A stretch of DNA of 33,275 bases from Candidatus Jordarchaeia archaeon. Its GTDB lineage: Archaea > Asgardarchaeota > Jordiarchaeia > Jordiarchaeales > Jordiarchaeaceae. Under the pieces are notes generated by a model. It was not told where the DNA came from. It ran no database searches and was given only the letters and a program-made list of their open reading frames with translations. The DNA lies in NCBI GenBank assembly GCA_018383815.1, contig JAHAWU010000030.1:1-33275 (forward strand). The letters run 5' to 3'. This document shows positions 32,785 through 33,275 of this stretch, in pieces (position 1 is the stretch's first letter; the number at the start of each line of letters is the position of its first letter). Made by a program: the position numbers and the translations under genes.

Positions 32785-32833
32785 CTGAGCTAGCAGCCCG
32801 CACATTCAGAGCAAAGTAAAATAATCTTTAGTA

Positions 32834-32843
32834 ACTTATATTC
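32834..32843 (-). promoter_or_regulatory. Possible TATA box of tRNA-Lys
   Basis: GAATATAAGT on the minus strand, about 35-44 nt upstream of the mature 5' end, implying a leader of about 10-15 nt. Confidence 0.35.
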
Positions 32844-32988
32844 TTTATCCTTTTAATATTCTAACGCGTTATTTCTGAGTTTCTGTTTCGTCCTAGAACC
32901 ATTGAAATAGTCCTCATTCTAAAAAATAATTTTTTGTCAGATTTTTCTTGAGGAGAATTAAGTATTGGCGCCCAAGCCGAGATTTGAA

Positions 32989-33018
32989 TTCCCGCCACAA
33001 TACACGTATTGTTGAGGT
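32989..33018 (-). other. tRNA-Asp intron 2 (T arm, between 53 and 54), 30 nt
   Basis: Central helix CCCG/CGGG, bulges AG^A and AA^T, inner stem CC/GG then ACAATA/TATTGT. Same position and length as tRNA-Lys intron 3, and same central helix as the rtcB intron. Confidence 0.87.
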
Positions 33019-33025
33019 CTCGGGT

Positions 33026-33053
33026 TCCCGCCATAAAACGACCCGTTTTATGT
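33026..33053 (-). other. tRNA-Asp intron 1 (variable loop, between 45 and 46), 28 nt
   Basis: Central helix TCGT/GCGG (two G-U), bulges GG^A and GA^A, and a strong 8-bp inner stem CATAAAAC/GTTTTATG with loop GGGTC. Removal leaves a 4-nt variable loop. Confidence 0.82.
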
Positions 33054-33130
33054 CCACGACGTGACAGGCCGCGATGATAGGCCGGGCTACACCACTTGGG
33101 CGCTTGCGTGATTGACTAGTTTTAGTGTAA

Positions 33131-33140
33131 AAATATAAAT
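33131..33140 (-). promoter_or_regulatory. TATA box of tRNA-Asp
   Basis: ATTTATATTT on the minus strand, 30-39 nt upstream of the mature 5' end, in a strongly A/T-rich context. Confidence 0.5.
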
Positions 33141-33275
33141 TTTTCTATCGTATTGTCCGGCGCAATGTAATATGTATGTGTTTTTTGTTTATGGGAATGG
33201 TATGTCTTGTGCGTGGAGGATTTCCATCCTCGACTTGAGGAAAGTTAACGTCTTCCCCTTGAGGAAACAGAAGGC
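33141..33275. other. Window end, possibly the 3' end of a gene cut by the edge
   Basis: CTTGAGGAAA occurs twice (33234-33243, 33258-33267) and GAGGA/TCCTC (33216-33231) can form a small hairpin. On the minus strand two frames are open to the window edge for about 28 and 40 codons; either could be the end of a gene outside the window, but neither is recognisable. Confidence 0.25.

Larger units (their letters stand above)
32634..32799 (-). tRNA. tRNA-Lys(UUU) with three introns
   Basis: The gene spans 166 nt including encoded CCA. Exons, in transcript order: 32799-32785, 32754-32739, 32709-32687, 32656-32634. Joined, they give a standard 77-nt tRNA: acceptor GGGCTGC/GCAGCCC, D stem GCTC/GAGC with loop AGCTAGGTA, anticodon arm CCTGG-CTTTTAA-CCAGG (anticodon UUU), variable TGGTC, T arm GCGAG-TTCAAAT-CTCGC, discriminator G and CCA. 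G73 and UUU identify lysine. Without removing all three inserts, the 30-31 pairing, D loop and T stem fail. A TATA-like element lies about 40 nt upstream. Confidence 0.93.
32966..33101 (-). tRNA. tRNA-Asp(GUC) with two introns
   Basis: The gene spans 136 nt including encoded CCA. Exons in transcript order: 33101-33054, 33025-33019, 32988-32966. Joined, they give a 78-nt tRNA: acceptor GCCCAAG/CTTGGGC, the GTGTAGCCCGGCCTATCAT D arm typical of archaeal tRNA-Asp, anticodon arm GCGGC-CTGTCAC-GTCGT (anticodon GUC; two G-U pairs in the stem), variable GGAC, T arm CCGAG-TTCAAAT-CTCGG, discriminator G and CCA. The anticodon loop itself has no intron. The gene lies 166 nt upstream of tRNA-Lys on the same strand and has its own TATA box. 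Confidence 0.93.

Noticed and set aside
1-33275. CRISPR array, insertion sequence, integrase or prophage
   Set aside because: There is no regularly spaced repeat series, transposase, integrase or phage gene; the window is ordinary chromosomal content apart from the introns.

Overview
The window is archaeal, with AT-rich intergenic spacers and dense coding. Evidence includes eukaryote-like information genes (S6e, L35Ae, aIF5B, one unsplit RNA polymerase subunit B, a GPN-loop GTPase), TATA-box promoters, GTG and TTG starts, the archaeal GHMP-type shikimate kinase and the ADTH/DHQ-synthase-II route to aromatics. The unsplit rpoB and the tRNA genes carrying several introns point to the TACK side, perhaps a Bathyarchaeia-like lineage. 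That placement is an inference.

Left part (1-10.5 kb): a minus-strand run of a Mut7-C RNase-like protein, S6e and aIF5B. Then plus-strand rtcB, the tRNA/mRNA splicing ligase. Its reading frame is interrupted by 30 nt containing a stop codon; removing 4049-4078 restores a perfect RtcB, and the flanks can form a bulge-helix-bulge-like structure, so I read it as an archaeal pre-mRNA intron. Several hypothetical genes and an acylphosphatase follow.

Middle (10.7-25.8 kb): aromatic amino-acid synthesis. The plus strand carries aroD-aroE-shikimate kinase-aroA-aroC-chorismate mutase-tyrA. Further on, the minus strand carries lysC-asd-ADTH synthase-DHQ synthase II. Together they run from aspartate through chorismate to the prephenate dehydrogenase product. 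Between them lie a long coiled-coil protein with a C-terminal winged helix, a 53-residue zinc protein, a GIY-YIG (DUF123) protein and a convincing box C/D guide RNA whose two guides match neighbouring sites in 23S rRNA. The lysC operon has a long leader with two copies of a 17-nt repeat.

Right part (26.6-33.3 kb): L35Ae, a GPN GTPase, a PIN-like protein, an Lrp/AsnC regulator, minus-strand rpoB, then two minus-strand tRNA genes: tRNA-Lys(UUU) with three introns and tRNA-Asp(GUC) with two, all 28-30 nt and mostly at non-canonical positions. The theme of the window is unusually heavy BHB-type splicing that reaches the ligase gene itself. A second oddity is an abrupt reversal of strand base composition inside rtcB, with similar changes in rpoB.
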